DNA of 64,000 nucleotides from Candidatus Polarisedimenticolia bacterium (GTDB lineage Bacteria > Acidobacteriota > Polarisedimenticolia > Gp22-AA2), in assembly GCA_036001465.1 (NCBI GenBank), contig DASYUH010000041.1:47024-111023 (forward strand), written 5' to 3'. Shown one piece after another: positions 28,314-37,133 of the stretch; within the stretch, counting starts at the first letter, position 1, and every line of letters begins with the position of its first letter. The notes under the pieces were generated by a model that did no database searches, was not told where the DNA came from, and was given only the letters and a program-made list of their open reading frames with translations. The position numbers were made by a program, and so were the translations under genes.

Positions 28314-30374
28314 TCATGGTGTCTCCATGCCGCGCAGCCTCGCTCCCAGCTCGCGACCCAGGGTGGCCGTGATCGACTCGACGCTCTCCTGCACTTCCTC
28401 CGCCGTCAGGGTCCGTTCCGGGTGCTGGAACACGATCTGGACCGCCAGGCTGGTGCACCCGGCGGGGACTCCCGGCCCCCGATAGACGTCGAACACCTGC
28501 ACCTCGGCGATCGGCAGGCGGCTCGCACGGCGCACCGCCCCTTCGATCGCCGCGAACGTGGTCCCCGGGGCGGCGACGATCGCCAGGTCCCGCCGTGCCG
28601 CGGGGTACTTCGGCAGCGGCCGGTAGGTGCGCACGCGCCCGCCACCCGCCGCGAGATCGTCCAGGTCGATCTCCCCGCCGAACACCTGCACTTCGATACC
28701 GTGGCGTGCCAGGACCGGTCGCCGAATCTCGCCGACCCACCCCAGAGGCCGCGCGCCTCCAGCCACGCGCAGCGCGCGCCCCGCCTCCAGAAAGGGGATT
28801 CTATCCGAAGAAAAGGCCAGAGGGGAAACTCCCGCCAGGTCAGCGACGATCTCGACCGCGCCCCGGGCATCGTACAGGTCGACGAAGCGGCGCGGCAGGC
28901 TCCAGTGGGTCGGTACTCCGCGCCCGGCCAGGACGAATCCCAGACGCCGTCGCTCCCGCGGCAGCGGGGAGGCGGGCAGGAACACCGTGCCGGTCTCGAA
29001 CAGGTGAATGGAGGGGATCCCGTGATTCAGGTTGTGGGCGGTATTTCGCAGGAGCCCCGGCAGCAGGCTGGTGCGCAGGAAGGAGGCGTTCGACTGCAGC
29101 GGGTTGGTCAGCGCCAGCGGCCGGCCAGGATCGTCCGCGAACTCCAGGCAGTCGTCCTGCCCGACCATCGCGTAGTTGACCGCCTCGCTGAAACCCGCGG
29201 ATTGCATCGCCCGGCAGGCCGTGAGGTTCGTCCTGTCGGCAGGGCTGCGGCGGTCCTCCGTTCCCGGAAGGAGCGGCAGCGCCGCAGGAATGGCGCCGTA
29301 CCCGCGCAGCCGAGCGACCTCCTCGATCAGGTCGACCTCGCGCTCGACGTCCCGGCGGAACGAAGGAACGGCGACGCTCCAGGCCTCGTCCTTGCTGTTC
29401 TCGACCACGAAGCCCAGGCGGCTCAGGGCCAGTCGCATGAAATCATCCTCGAGCGCGAAACCGAGAAGGCTCCGGGCTCGGGAGGGACGGAATCGTACGA
29501 TGCGATCCCCGTGCGGCCTCGGGCACACGTCCAGCGGCGGCGCGGTGACGCTTCCGCCGGCGACCTGCTGGATGAGGTGCGCGGCGCGGTCCAGCGCCGG
29601 GACGACCCCCTCGAGATCGGCGCCGCGCTCGAAGCGGTGCGACGCATCGGTGCGCAGGCCGAGGGCACGCGCCGCGCGGCGCACCGGGACCGGCTCGAAC
29701 CAGGCGCTCTCCAGAAGGACGTTGACGGTGCGCTCCCCGATCTCGCTCGCCTCGCCCCCCATGATCCCCGCCAGGGCCACCGGCTTCGACGCGTCGGCGA
29801 TCACCAGCATTTCGGGGGTCAAAAGGCGATCGATCCCGTCGAGGGTGCGCAGCGTCTCGCCGGCGCGCGCCCGCCGCACCACGATGGCTCGTCCGTCGAG
29901 ACGATCGAGATCGAAGGGATGAAGAGGGTGTCCGAGCTCCCACAGGACGAAATTGGTCGCGTCCACCACGTTGTTGATCGATCGCTGTCCGATCGCCTCC
30001 AGCCTGCGGCGGAGCCAGTCGGGGGAAGGGCCGACGCGCACGCCCAGGACGCAGCGGGCGGCATAGCGGGCGCACAGATCGGGCGCCTCGATCGTGACCG
30101 AGGCGGAGTCCCGGGTCGGCCTGCCGCCAGGAGGGATGGGGGCCGCGGGAGGGCGGAGGGCCGTCCCGGTGAGGGCGGCATACTCCCGCGCCAGGCCGAG
30201 GTGGTTCATGCAGTCGGGCCGGTTGGTGAAGATGTCGAAGTCGTACAGGCTGTCGTCACCGCGCCGCTCGATGCCGTCGAGGGGTATCCCGGCGTCGGTC
30301 AGGCGCTCGCCGACCTTCGCCGGTTCTTCGGCGGTGCCGAGGTACGACGACAGCCAGGCATGGCTGAATCTCAC
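28314..30374 (-). CDS. pheT: Phenylalanyl-tRNA synthetase beta subunit, short form
   Basis: A 686-residue beta subunit, about 110 shorter than the usual 790-800. It starts MRFSHAWLSSYLG and goes from GIPLDGIERRGDDSLYDFDI straight into FTNRPDCMNHLGLAREYA. The EMAP/OB tRNA-binding insert normally present between these is missing. The B3/B4 editing region (NVVDATNFVLWELGHPLH), the B5 domain, the catalytic-core-like part (NLTACRAMQSAGFSEAVNY) and the C-terminal FDX-ACB anticodon domain (KYPAARRDLAIV) are all present. GTG start with a GGGGAGAG site. Forms an alpha2-beta2 enzyme with PheS. Confidence 0.95.
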   Translation of the reverse strand: MRFSHAWLSSYLGTAEEPAKVGERLTDAGIPLDGIERRGDDSLYDFDIFTNRPDCMNHLGLAREYAALTGTALRPPAAPIPPGGRPTRDSASVTIEAPDLCARYAARCVLGVRVGPSPDWLRRRLEAIGQRSINNVVDATNFVLWELGHPLHPFDLDRLDGRAIVVRRARAGETLRTLDGIDRLLTPEMLVIADASKPVALAGIMGGEASEIGERTVNVLLESAWFEPVPVRRAARALGLRTDASHRFERGADLEGVVPALDRAAHLIQQVAGGSVTAPPLDVCPRPHGDRIVRFRPSRARSLLGFALEDDFMRLALSRLGFVVENSKDEAWSVAVPSFRRDVEREVDLIEEVARLRGYGAIPAALPLLPGTEDRRSPADRTNLTACRAMQSAGFSEAVNYAMVGQDDCLEFADDPGRPLALTNPLQSNASFLRTSLLPGLLRNTAHNLNHGIPSIHLFETGTVFLPASPLPRERRRLGFVLAGRGVPTHWSLPRRFVDLYDARGAVEIVADLAGVSPLAFSSDRIPFLEAGRALRVAGGARPLGWVGEIRRPVLARHGIEVQVFGGEIDLDDLAAGGGRVRTYRPLPKYPAARRDLAIVAAPGTTFAAIEGAVRRASRLPIAEVQVFDVYRGPGVPAGCTSLAVQIVFQHPERTLTAEEVQESVESITATLGRELGARLRGMETP

Positions 30375-30396
30375 AATCTCTCCCCGCGCCCCGTGA

Positions 30397-31410
30397 TCAT
30401 CCGGGGAACTGCTGCAGGAACCTCACGTCGTTCTCGTACAGAAGCCGGATGTCGTCGATGCCGTGCTTCAGCATGGCGATGCGCTCGATGCCGAGCCCGA
30501 AGGCGAAGCCGGTGTAACGCTCCGGGTCGTACCCCACCTTCTCGAACACGGCCGGGTGCACCATGCCGGCGCCTCCCATCTCGATGAAGCCCGTCCCCTT
30601 GCACCGGCCGCAGCCCGAGCCGCCGCAGAAAATGCAGGAGATGTCGTATTCGGCGCCGGGCTCGACGAACGGGAAGTACGAGGGGCGCAGCCGCAGCTTC
30701 AGCTCCCGCCCGAACACCCGGCGGCAGAAGTGCTCGAGCGTTCCCTTGAGATGCGCGAAGGCGATCCCCTCGCCGACCACGAGGCCCTCGACCTGATGGA
30801 AGACGGGGGAGTGCGTGACGTCCGAGTCGCGCCGGAACACCTTGCCGAGCGCCACCATCTTGATCGGGGGGCGCCGCTTCTGCATCGTGCGGATCTGGAC
30901 CGGGGAGGTGTGGGTGCGCAGCAGGAGCCCGCCCTCCACGTAGAACGTGTCCTGCATGTCGCGCGCGGGGTGGTGCGGCGGGATGTTCAGGGCCTCGAAA
31001 TTGTAGAAGTCGGTCTCGACCTCGGGGCCGGTCTCGAGCGTGTACCCCATCTCAAGGAATATCTCCTCGATCAGGGCGCGCACCTGGGTGATCGGGTGCG
31101 CCGCGCCGGGACGCTGGGCCCGCCCCGGGAGGGTCAGATCGATCGGCTCGGCCCCCGTGCCGGCCGTCGCGACGCTGCCCCGGGCGGACTCGAGTCCCGC
31201 TTCGACATGCGCCTTGAGCTCGTTGACCGCCTTGCCGAGGGCGGCCCGCTCCGCGGGGGGAGCGTCGCGGAGATCGCGCAGGAGGGCGGTCAGGAGGCCG
31301 GCGCGTCTCCCCAGATAGCGGGTGCGCACTTCGTCCAGCGCCGCGGCGTCCCTGGCCCCGGCCACATCCCGATCGAATCGCTGCCGGATCTCCTGGACGC
31401 GGCTGTGCAC
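30397..31410 (-). CDS. pheS: Phenylalanyl-tRNA synthetase alpha subunit
   Basis: A 337-residue class II synthetase subunit. An N-terminal coiled coil (about 1-85) is followed by motif 2 (FRRDSDVTHSPVFHQVEGLV), the Phe pocket SYFPFVEPGAEYDISC, and motif 3 (GFAFGLGIERIAMLKHGIDD). FCGGSGCGRCKGTGF holds a CxxC-CxxC cluster, as in several bacterial PheS proteins. I use GTG 31410, which has GAGGGG seven bases before, rather than GTG 31431. It lies 22 bases before pheT and about 60 after rplT. Confidence 0.96.
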   Translation of the reverse strand: MHSRVQEIRQRFDRDVAGARDAAALDEVRTRYLGRRAGLLTALLRDLRDAPPAERAALGKAVNELKAHVEAGLESARGSVATAGTGAEPIDLTLPGRAQRPGAAHPITQVRALIEEIFLEMGYTLETGPEVETDFYNFEALNIPPHHPARDMQDTFYVEGGLLLRTHTSPVQIRTMQKRRPPIKMVALGKVFRRDSDVTHSPVFHQVEGLVVGEGIAFAHLKGTLEHFCRRVFGRELKLRLRPSYFPFVEPGAEYDISCIFCGGSGCGRCKGTGFIEMGGAGMVHPAVFEKVGYDPERYTGFAFGLGIERIAMLKHGIDDIRLLYENDVRFLQQFPG

Positions 31411-31473
31411 GCGGGACCCCTCGCCGGGCACCGGGGCATGCGGCGCCCGTCATGGATGGGAAGGCCGTCCGTT

Positions 31474-31836
31474 TCAGGCCGTTCCGAGCGCGGTCTTGGC
31501 GGTCTGCGCCAGGGCGGAGAAGGCGGCCGGATCGCTCACCGCCAGCTCCGCGAGCATCTTTCTATCCAGGGTCACTCCCGCCTTGGCCAGCCCGGACATC
31601 ATGCGGCTGTAGGACAGCTCGTTCTGGCGCGCGGCCGCGTTGATCCGGATGATCCACAGGCTCCGGAAATCGCGCTTCTTGGCCCGGCGATCCCGGTAGG
31701 CGTATCCCAGCGATTTCTCGATCGCCTCCTTGGCCGCGCGGTAGAGCTTGCTCTTGCCGGTGTAGTACCCCTTCGCCAGCTTGAGCATCTTCTTGCGTCG
31801 ATGGCGTCTCTTGGTTCCTCTCTTGACTCGTGGCAC
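31474..31836 (-). CDS. rplT: 50S ribosomal protein L20
   Basis: A 120-residue r-protein with the standard basic N-terminal extension ([20 protein letters not shown]) and signature [23 protein letters not shown] start after GGAGAC. L20 is needed for early 50S assembly and represses the infC-rpmI-rplT operon in enteric bacteria and Firmicutes. I do not see an obvious L20-binding mimic in the leader, but did not fold it. Confidence 0.98.
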   Translation of the reverse strand: MPRVKRGTKRRHRRKKMLKLAKGYYTGKSKLYRAAKEAIEKSLGYAYRDRRAKKRDFRSLWIIRINAAARQNELSYSRMMSGLAKAGVTLDRKMLAELAVSDPAAFSALAQTAKTALGTA

Positions 31837-31848
31837 GGGAGCTGTCTC

Positions 31849-32052
31849 CTAAGGGCGGCCGTACGGAAGCATATCGCGCATCCGTCGCGAGTCCGCCTTG
31901 CTGACTGAGGTTTCCATGTCGAGGTGCCGCTTCCTCTTGGTGGTCTTGGACGTCAGGATGTGGCGCTTGAAGGCGCGGCTGCGCTTCACGACTCCGGTCG
32001 CCGACACGCGAAACCGCTTGGCGGCGGACTTCTTGGTCTTCATTTTCGGCAT
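31849..32052 (-). CDS. rpmI: 50S ribosomal protein L35
   Basis: A 67-residue, highly basic protein. [20 protein letters not shown] and [20 protein letters not shown] are the L35 family pattern. It lies between infC (10 bases) and rplT (12 bases), the standard order. TAGGAGACG precedes ATG 32052. Confidence 0.98.
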   Translation of the reverse strand: MPKMKTKKSAAKRFRVSATGVVKRSRAFKRHILTSKTTKRKRHLDMETSVSKADSRRMRDMLPYGRP

Positions 32053-32062
32053 CGAACGTCTC

Positions 32063-32647
32063 CTAAGGTCCGCGGCGTGTGGGCGCGGCCTTGTCCGCCT
32101 GGCCGCCTGATGCGGCGGGGGCCGGCCCCTGACCGGACCATTTCTTCGGCGCCAGGATCATGTCGAGGAACGGCCCTTCCTGGCGCGGCTCGGTCTCCAC
32201 CACGCCGTACTCGGTGATTTCTCCTTTGAGCCGGCCGAGAATCCTGTAGCCGATGTCCCGGTGCATGTTCTCCCGGCCGCGAAAGATCACGGTGGCCTTC
32301 ACCTTCTTCCCCTTGGAGAGGAAGCGGATGATGTTGTTGCGCTTGAACTCGTAGTCGTGCTCGTCGGTCTTGGGGCGGAACTTCACCTCCTTGACCTGGA
32401 TGACCTTCTGCTTCTTCTTCGCCTCCTGGGCCTTCTTGTTGAGCTGGTAGCGGTACTTGCCGTAGTCGAGGATGCGGCAGACCGGCGGAACGGCGTCGGG
32501 AGAAACCTCCACCAGATCCAGCCCGCTCTCTTGCGCCGAGCGCAGGGCCTGCTCCGGGGACATGATCCCGAGCTGCGCTCCGTCCTGCCCGATGACGCGG
32601 ATCTCGCGGGCCCGAATCTTCTCGTTGACCCTTAGCTTCTTGTCGAT
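32063..32647 (-). CDS. infC: Translation initiation factor IF-3, ATC start
   Basis: A 194-residue IF-3. The N-domain is [18 protein letters not shown] then [18 protein letters not shown]; the linker is rich in Lys/Gln; the C-domain has [19 protein letters not shown] and [14 protein letters not shown] Pro/Ala tail of about 20 residues is extra. The first in-frame ATG (32563) would delete the conserved N-terminus, and a stop codon lies in frame at 32654-32656. The only fitting start is ATC 32647, eight bases after GGAGGT. Rare AUU/AUC/AUA starts are a known feature of infC, letting IF-3 repress its own translation. Confidence 0.95.
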   Translation of the reverse strand: MDKKLRVNEKIRAREIRVIGQDGAQLGIMSPEQALRSAQESGLDLVEVSPDAVPPVCRILDYGKYRYQLNKKAQEAKKKQKVIQVKEVKFRPKTDEHDYEFKRNNIIRFLSKGKKVKATVIFRGRENMHRDIGYRILGRLKGEITEYGVVETEPRQEGPFLDMILAPKKWSGQGPAPAASGGQADKAAPTRRGP

Positions 32648-32662
32648 GGCGTCTTACCTCCC
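32645..32662 (-). promoter_or_regulatory. infC ribosome-binding site with non-canonical ATC start codon
   Basis: On the minus strand GGGAGGT (32656-32662) is followed by eight bases and then ATC GAC AAG AAG. The stop TAA in the infC frame overlaps the end of the site, so no start further upstream is possible. This decides the start and implies IF-3 autoregulation by codon discrimination. Confidence 0.8.
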
Positions 32663-32717
32663 GCCCCCGTCCACGAGGGGCAACGTGTGTGTCGACGTCT
32701 CCCGGGGCTCCCGGAGC

Positions 32718-34691
32718 CTAGGGCCCCGCGACCCGACCGGCGTTCATTTGGACGATCCTGTCGCGGATGGCCTCGAGGCCCATCGGTCCGAGGTCACCCT
32801 CCCTGCGGCTGCGCACCGACACGGTGCGCGCCTGCGCCTCGCGGTCGCCGGCGACCAGCATGAAGGGGATCTTCTTCAGCTGGGCGTCCCGGATCTTGGC
32901 CCCGATCTTCTCGCTCCGGTCGTCGAGGTCGCAGCGCAGCCCGGCCGTGAGAAGCATCGCCTGCGCCTCGCGGGCGTACTCCCGGATGCGGTCGGTGATC
33001 GGCATGACAACCGCCTGCACCGGCGCCAGCCAGACGGGGAAGGCGCCTGCATAGTGCTCGACCAGCCCACCCACGAAGCGCTCGAGGGACCCGTAGATCG
33101 CCCGGTGCACCATGACGACCGGCGTCTGAGAGCCGTCCGGCGCGACGTACTGGATCCCGAGCCTCTGCGGCAGGTTGAAATCGAACTGCACCGTCGGCCC
33201 CTGCCAGGGCCGGCCGATCGCGTCGAACATCCGCACGTCGATTTTCGGCCCGTAAAAGACCGCCTCCCCCTCCCGGCGCGTGTAGGTCAGGCCGCGCGAC
33301 TGGAGCGCCTTCACCAGGGCGTCCTCCGCCATCGTCCAGCCGTCGTCGTCGCCGGCGTACTTCTCCGCGTGCGCCGGATCGCGCACTGACAGGTCGACTT
33401 CGTAGCGATCGTAGCCGAAGGTCTTCAAAAACGTGATGACCAGGTCGAGGACCCCCTTGATCTCGTCGAGGATCTGGTCGCGGGTGCAGTAGATGTGGGC
33501 GTCGTCCTGGGTGAAGCCGCGCACCCGCATCATGCCGTGCAGCACGCCGGATCGCTCGTAGCGGTAGACGGTGCCCAGCTCGGCGTAGCGGATCGGCAGC
33601 TCGCGGTAGGACCGGAGGCGCGACTTGTAGATCAGGGAGTGGCCCGGGCAGTTCATCGGCTTGATGACGTAGCCCGCCTTCTCGATCTCGAAGGTGTACA
33701 TGTTGTCCTTGTAGAACTCGAGGTGCCCGGACTGCCGCCAGAGCTCGTCGCGCGCGATGTGGGGCGTGGTGACGAGCTGGTAGCCGGACCGGCGGTGCTC
33801 CTCCTTCCAGAAGTCCTCCATCACCTGGCGCACGATGGTCCCGTTCGGATGCCAGAAGATGAGCCCGGGCCCCGCGGTCTCCTCGACGCTGAACAAATCG
33901 AGCGCCGGCCCCAGCTTGCGATGGTCGCGCTTCTTCGCCTCTTCGAGGGTCTTTAGGTAAATTTCGAGCTGCTCCTCGGTCGGGAAGGCGGTCCCGTAGA
34001 TACGTTGCAGCTGCTGGTTGTCCTCGGAGCCCTTCCAGTAGGCGCCGGCCACCGACAGGAGCTTGAACGCGCCGATCCGGCCTGTCGAGGGCAGGTGGGG
34101 ACCGGTGCAGAAATCCATGAAATCGTTCTGGCGGTAGCAGGAGACGATCGGGCCCCCCTTCTCGGCGATCAGCTCGACCTTCAGGTTGTCGCCGAGCCGG
34201 CGGAAGTAGGCGAGCGCCTCCTCCTTGGGCTGCTCGATGCGCCGGATCGGGAAGTCCTTCCCCTTGATCTCGCGCATGCGGGCCTCGATCCGCTCGAGGT
34301 CCTCCGGGGTGAACGGCTCCCCGCGCTCGAAATCGTAGAAGAACCCCTCCTCGGTGGCCGGGCCGATGCCGATCTTGACCTCCGGGAACAGGTCCTTGAC
34401 CGCATTCGCCAGGAGGTGCGACGTCGTGTGACGGTAGACCTGGAGCGCGCGAGGGGAGTCCGGGGTGATGAACTCGACCCGGCCGCCCCGATCCAGCGGT
34501 CCATAGATGTCCTTCTCGACACCGTCCACAACCACCGCGATGGCGCGCCTCGCCAGGGTCGGGTCGACCGACTCGGCGATGGTGGAGAGCGTCGTGCCGC
34601 GCGGAAATGCGCGGACCGCGCCGTCCGGCATGACGACCTCGAACGTCTCCAAAGTGCTCAGTCCTTTCAACCGCGGCGTCCCGTCCGTCAC
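32718..34691 (-). CDS. thrS: Threonyl-tRNA synthetase
   Basis: A 657-residue class II synthetase. It carries the N-terminal TGS domain (about 14-80), the editing domain with RHTTSHLLANAVKDLF and CTGPHLPSTG, and the catalytic core. The core has WHPNGTIVRQVMEDFWKEEH (motif 1 region), KPMNCPGHSLIYKS (zinc Cys and His), RYERSGVLHGMMRVRGFTQD (motif 2) and HRAIYGSLERFVGGLVEHYA (motif 3). The C-terminal anticodon domain is complete. The start is GTG 34691, close behind tRNA-Val on the same strand, so the tRNA and thrS may share a transcript from the promoter at 34872-34901. Heads the thrS-infC-rpmI-rplT-pheST group. Confidence 0.97.
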   Translation of the reverse strand: MTDGTPRLKGLSTLETFEVVMPDGAVRAFPRGTTLSTIAESVDPTLARRAIAVVVDGVEKDIYGPLDRGGRVEFITPDSPRALQVYRHTTSHLLANAVKDLFPEVKIGIGPATEEGFFYDFERGEPFTPEDLERIEARMREIKGKDFPIRRIEQPKEEALAYFRRLGDNLKVELIAEKGGPIVSCYRQNDFMDFCTGPHLPSTGRIGAFKLLSVAGAYWKGSEDNQQLQRIYGTAFPTEEQLEIYLKTLEEAKKRDHRKLGPALDLFSVEETAGPGLIFWHPNGTIVRQVMEDFWKEEHRRSGYQLVTTPHIARDELWRQSGHLEFYKDNMYTFEIEKAGYVIKPMNCPGHSLIYKSRLRSYRELPIRYAELGTVYRYERSGVLHGMMRVRGFTQDDAHIYCTRDQILDEIKGVLDLVITFLKTFGYDRYEVDLSVRDPAHAEKYAGDDDGWTMAEDALVKALQSRGLTYTRREGEAVFYGPKIDVRMFDAIGRPWQGPTVQFDFNLPQRLGIQYVAPDGSQTPVVMVHRAIYGSLERFVGGLVEHYAGAFPVWLAPVQAVVMPITDRIREYAREAQAMLLTAGLRCDLDDRSEKIGAKIRDAQLKKIPFMLVAGDREAQARTVSVRSRREGDLGPMGLEAIRDRIVQMNAGRVAGP

Positions 34692-34734
34692 CTGGAGCCG
34701 TCCGGGCAGAGGGTATCGTGATCGGAGGCGGGAA

Positions 34735-34809
34735 TGGTAGGCGCGAGCGGATTTGAACCGCTGACTTCTACCGTGTCAAGGTAGCGCTCTCCCCCTGAGC
34801 TACGCGCCT
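34735..34809 (-). tRNA. tRNA-Val (anticodon GAC)
   Basis: Read on the minus strand: acceptor AGGCGCG pairing with CGCGCCT, D-arm GCTCAGGGGGAGAGC, anticodon loop CTTGACA (GAC) on a CTACC/GGTAG stem, T-arm with GTTCAAATC, discriminator A and encoded CCA. 75 bases. A strong promoter lies upstream at 34872-34901. Confidence 0.95.
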
Positions 34810-34871
34810 TCACCTGAAAGCCCATAGAGGCGCCGCGTCGGGCGCTTCGTGGGTTGCCATGAGAAGGCGAG

Positions 34872-34901
34872 AGTATACGGGTCGGTGCGCGCTATTGTCA
34901 A
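34872..34901 (-). promoter_or_regulatory. Strong sigma-70 promoter for tRNA-Val/thrS
   Basis: On the minus strand TTGACA (34896-34901), an 18-base spacer and TATACT (34872-34877). Near-consensus, starting about 55 bases before the tRNA. Likely drives tRNA-Val and perhaps the thrS-infC block. Confidence 0.75.
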
Positions 34902-34920
34902 CTGAACAGACTACTTCCGG

Positions 34921-34950
34921 TTGCGGTGGAGGGGCCGGGCGGCGTATCAT
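34921..34950 (+). promoter_or_regulatory. Promoter of aroF
   Basis: TTGCGG (34921-34926), an 18-base spacer and TATCAT (34945-34950), about 27 bases before the aroF start codon. It is back-to-back with the tRNA-Val promoter. Confidence 0.55.
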
Positions 34951-34976
34951 CCGGCACTTTCCAGGTGAGGTATTGC

Positions 34977-35993
34977 ATGCTGATCGTCATGGAATCGCTG
35001 GCGACCGAGGAGCAGATCCGGGGTGTGATCGACCGGATCCAGTCGCTCGGGCTGCGCGCCCATCCCATTCCGGGCGCCGAGCGCACCGCCATCGGGATCA
35101 CGGGGAACCATGGGCCCCTCGATCCCGCCGAGTTCGAGATCCTGTCCGGGGTTCAACAGGCCATCCGGGTCACCAAGCCGTACAAGCTCGTGAGCCGGGA
35201 GGTCAAGGCCTCAGGCAGTGTCATCCAGGTCGGCGGCCGGCCGGTCGGCGGCCCGCGCCTGACGATCATCGCCGGCCCCTGCGCGGTCGAGACCGAGGAG
35301 AGAACGCTTGCGATCGCCCGTCAGGTGGCCTCGGCCGGAGCGGACCTGTTCCGGGCGGGCGCCTTCAAGCCGCGTACCTCACCGTATTCGTTCCAGGGGC
35401 TCGGTCTCGAAGGACTGAAGATCCTGGCCCGGGTGCGGCAGGAGACGGGCCTGCCGATCGTCACCGAGGCGGTCGACGAGGACTCGATGGCGATGGTGGA
35501 GGACTACGCCGACGCGGTGCAGATCGGGGCGCGCAACATGCAGAATTTCTCGCTCCTGAAGCGCGCCGGCAAATCGAAGCTCCCGGTCTTCCTGAAGCGC
35601 GGGCTGTCGGCCACGCTGGACGAGTTCCTGATGGCGGCCGAATACATCGTGTCGGAAGGGAATTACCAGGTGTTCCTCTGCGAGCGCGGCGTCCGCACGT
35701 TCGCCGATCATTCGCGCAACACCCTGGATCTGGCCATCGTCCCGTCCGTGAAGCATCTCAGCCACCTGCCGATCCTGGTCGATCCGAGCCATGGGACGGG
35801 ACGGCGGGACAAGGTCGTGCCTCTGGCGCGGGCCGCCATCGCGGTGGGGGCCGACGGGGTCATGGTCGAGGTCCACGACGACCCGGCCAGGGCGCTGTCG
35901 GACGGACCCCAGGCCATTCTTCCCGATCAATTCGCGGCGCTGGTCGCCGACCTCCGCGCCCTGGCGGGCCTCGTCGGCCGGACACACGGCTGA
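34977..35993 (+). CDS. aroF: 3-deoxy-7-phosphoheptulonate (DAHP) synthase
   Basis: A 338-residue DAHP synthase of the Thermotoga-type (I-beta) branch. An N-terminal ferredoxin-like regulatory domain (1-70, with GLRAHPIPGAERTAIGITG) is joined to a KDO8P-synthase-like barrel: IIAGPCAVE, FRAGAFKPRTSPYSFQGLG, QIGARNMQNF, LKRGLSATLDE and DPSHGTGRRD. It condenses PEP with erythrose 4-phosphate at the head of the shikimate pathway. The N-terminal domain is the site of Tyr feedback in relatives. Start ATG 34977, after GGTGAGG, fits the family start MLIVM. Appears monocistronic. Confidence 0.96.
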   Translation: MLIVMESLATEEQIRGVIDRIQSLGLRAHPIPGAERTAIGITGNHGPLDPAEFEILSGVQQAIRVTKPYKLVSREVKASGSVIQVGGRPVGGPRLTIIAGPCAVETEERTLAIARQVASAGADLFRAGAFKPRTSPYSFQGLGLEGLKILARVRQETGLPIVTEAVDEDSMAMVEDYADAVQIGARNMQNFSLLKRAGKSKLPVFLKRGLSATLDEFLMAAEYIVSEGNYQVFLCERGVRTFADHSRNTLDLAIVPSVKHLSHLPILVDPSHGTGRRDKVVPLARAAIAVGADGVMVEVHDDPARALSDGPQAILPDQFAALVADLRALAGLVGRTHG

Positions 35994-36254
35994 GCTAGGA
36001 ACCTCGGTTACGGGATCGCAATCATCCTTACTGTTTTTGCCACGGCCGCCCGCCTGCCTGCGCCGGAAGATTCGACGCTTCCCCTCTTCGCGCGTCGTAA
36101 ACTTCATTGTCATAGGCACTTAGGAGAATCCTGGATAGTGGACACGTTCTGGTACGTCCCTTGCTCGATCTCCAGGGGTTGCACCGCTCCACCGGACGGA
36201 CCACGTTAGGTCTGTGCATATGATTCGTCCGGGGACGCCGGAGGGAAGAGAGAG
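35994..36254. other. Intergenic region between aroF and the TM2-like gene
   Basis: 261 bases without a supported gene. A small inverted repeat (CGACGC...GCGTCG at about 36080-36105) could act as a weak aroF terminator. The right end has a strong GGAGGGAAGAGAG site for the next gene. I see no clear promoter hexamers. Confidence 0.4.
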
Positions 36255-37043
36255 ATGATCAACCAGGACGAAGTCTTCGTGATCACAGAAGAGGACATCC
36301 TCAAGCCCTCCGGAAAGGGGAAGGGGGGCGGACCGCGCGCCGTTGCCGCCAGCAAGGCCACGCGTGCGGCCGAACGATCCGAAGCGGTCGAGGAGACGAT
36401 GGCCGATCGACCAGTCGCGGTCCGGGGCCGGTCCCGCAAGAGCCCGGCGGCTGCGTCGACTCTGTCGCTGTTCGTCTGGGGGCTGGGGCAGCTCTACAAC
36501 GGCGACGGCAGGCTGGCGGCCCTGTTCCTGCTGTGCGAGCTGATGATCCTGGCATTCCACTACCTGCTCTACATGACCTGGGAGCGGATCAAGACGTTCG
36601 CGCACCTCTTCTTCGTGAGCGAGTGGGAGCTGATGCTGTACGCCTCGTCCATCGACTTCTGCGTGATCTTCTTCCTGATCTACAACGTCGCGCAGGCCTA
36701 CCGGGGGGCGGAGGCACGCGGCGGGCGGTTCGACGGGCTGCATCGGCCGCTCGTCTCGGGGCTGGCATCCCTCTGCGTCCCCGGATGGGGCCAGCTGCTC
36801 AATGGCCAGCTCGGGAAGGCGGTCTTCTTCCTGTTTTCCTTCTTCCTGCAGGCCTACCTGGTGGTCCTGTACCGGCTCTCGCCGTTCTTCCGCATCCTGG
36901 CGGACATCGAGCCGCAGCAGATCCTGCTGAGCAAGGCGATCAAGGTGGGGATGGGAATCCTGTTCGTGACGGCGCTGTCCTGGTTTATCAGCACGTACGA
37001 CGCGTTCCTGGTGGCGCGTTACACCCGCCGCCTGCGGACCTGA
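36255..37043 (+). CDS. TM2-like polytopic membrane protein
   Basis: A 262-residue protein. A charged, disordered N-terminus (1-65) is followed by about six hydrophobic helices. Two similar helix-entry motifs are visible: LFVWGLGQLYNGDGRLAALF (about 73-92) and LCVPGWGQLLNGQLGKAVFF (about 174-193). The G(W/L)GQLxNG signature is that of TM2/DUF5683-like membrane proteins; two copies suggest an internal duplication. Function unknown. A very good ribosome site precedes ATG 36255. Monocistronic by position, converging on the small secreted protein gene. Confidence 0.78.
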   Translation: MINQDEVFVITEEDILKPSGKGKGGGPRAVAASKATRAAERSEAVEETMADRPVAVRGRSRKSPAAASTLSLFVWGLGQLYNGDGRLAALFLLCELMILAFHYLLYMTWERIKTFAHLFFVSEWELMLYASSIDFCVIFFLIYNVAQAYRGAEARGGRFDGLHRPLVSGLASLCVPGWGQLLNGQLGKAVFFLFSFFLQAYLVVLYRLSPFFRILADIEPQQILLSKAIKVGMGILFVTALSWFISTYDAFLVARYTRRLRT

Positions 37044-37074
37044 TCGAAGCGCTCATTCCGGCCCGCCACGGGCG

Positions 37075-37104
37075 AAAAAAAGGGTCTGCCGGAGCAGGCC
37101 CCTT
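37075..37104 (-). terminator. Intrinsic terminator of the small secreted protein gene
   Basis: On the minus strand, an 8-bp GC-rich stem (GGGCCTGC/GCAGACCC, one G-T pair) with a 4-base loop is followed directly by seven T (37075-37081). Classic rho-independent form, about 30 bases after the stop at 37134. Confidence 0.85.
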
Positions 37105-37133
37105 CCGAATCACAGAACGAAGTTTTCAGGGTC

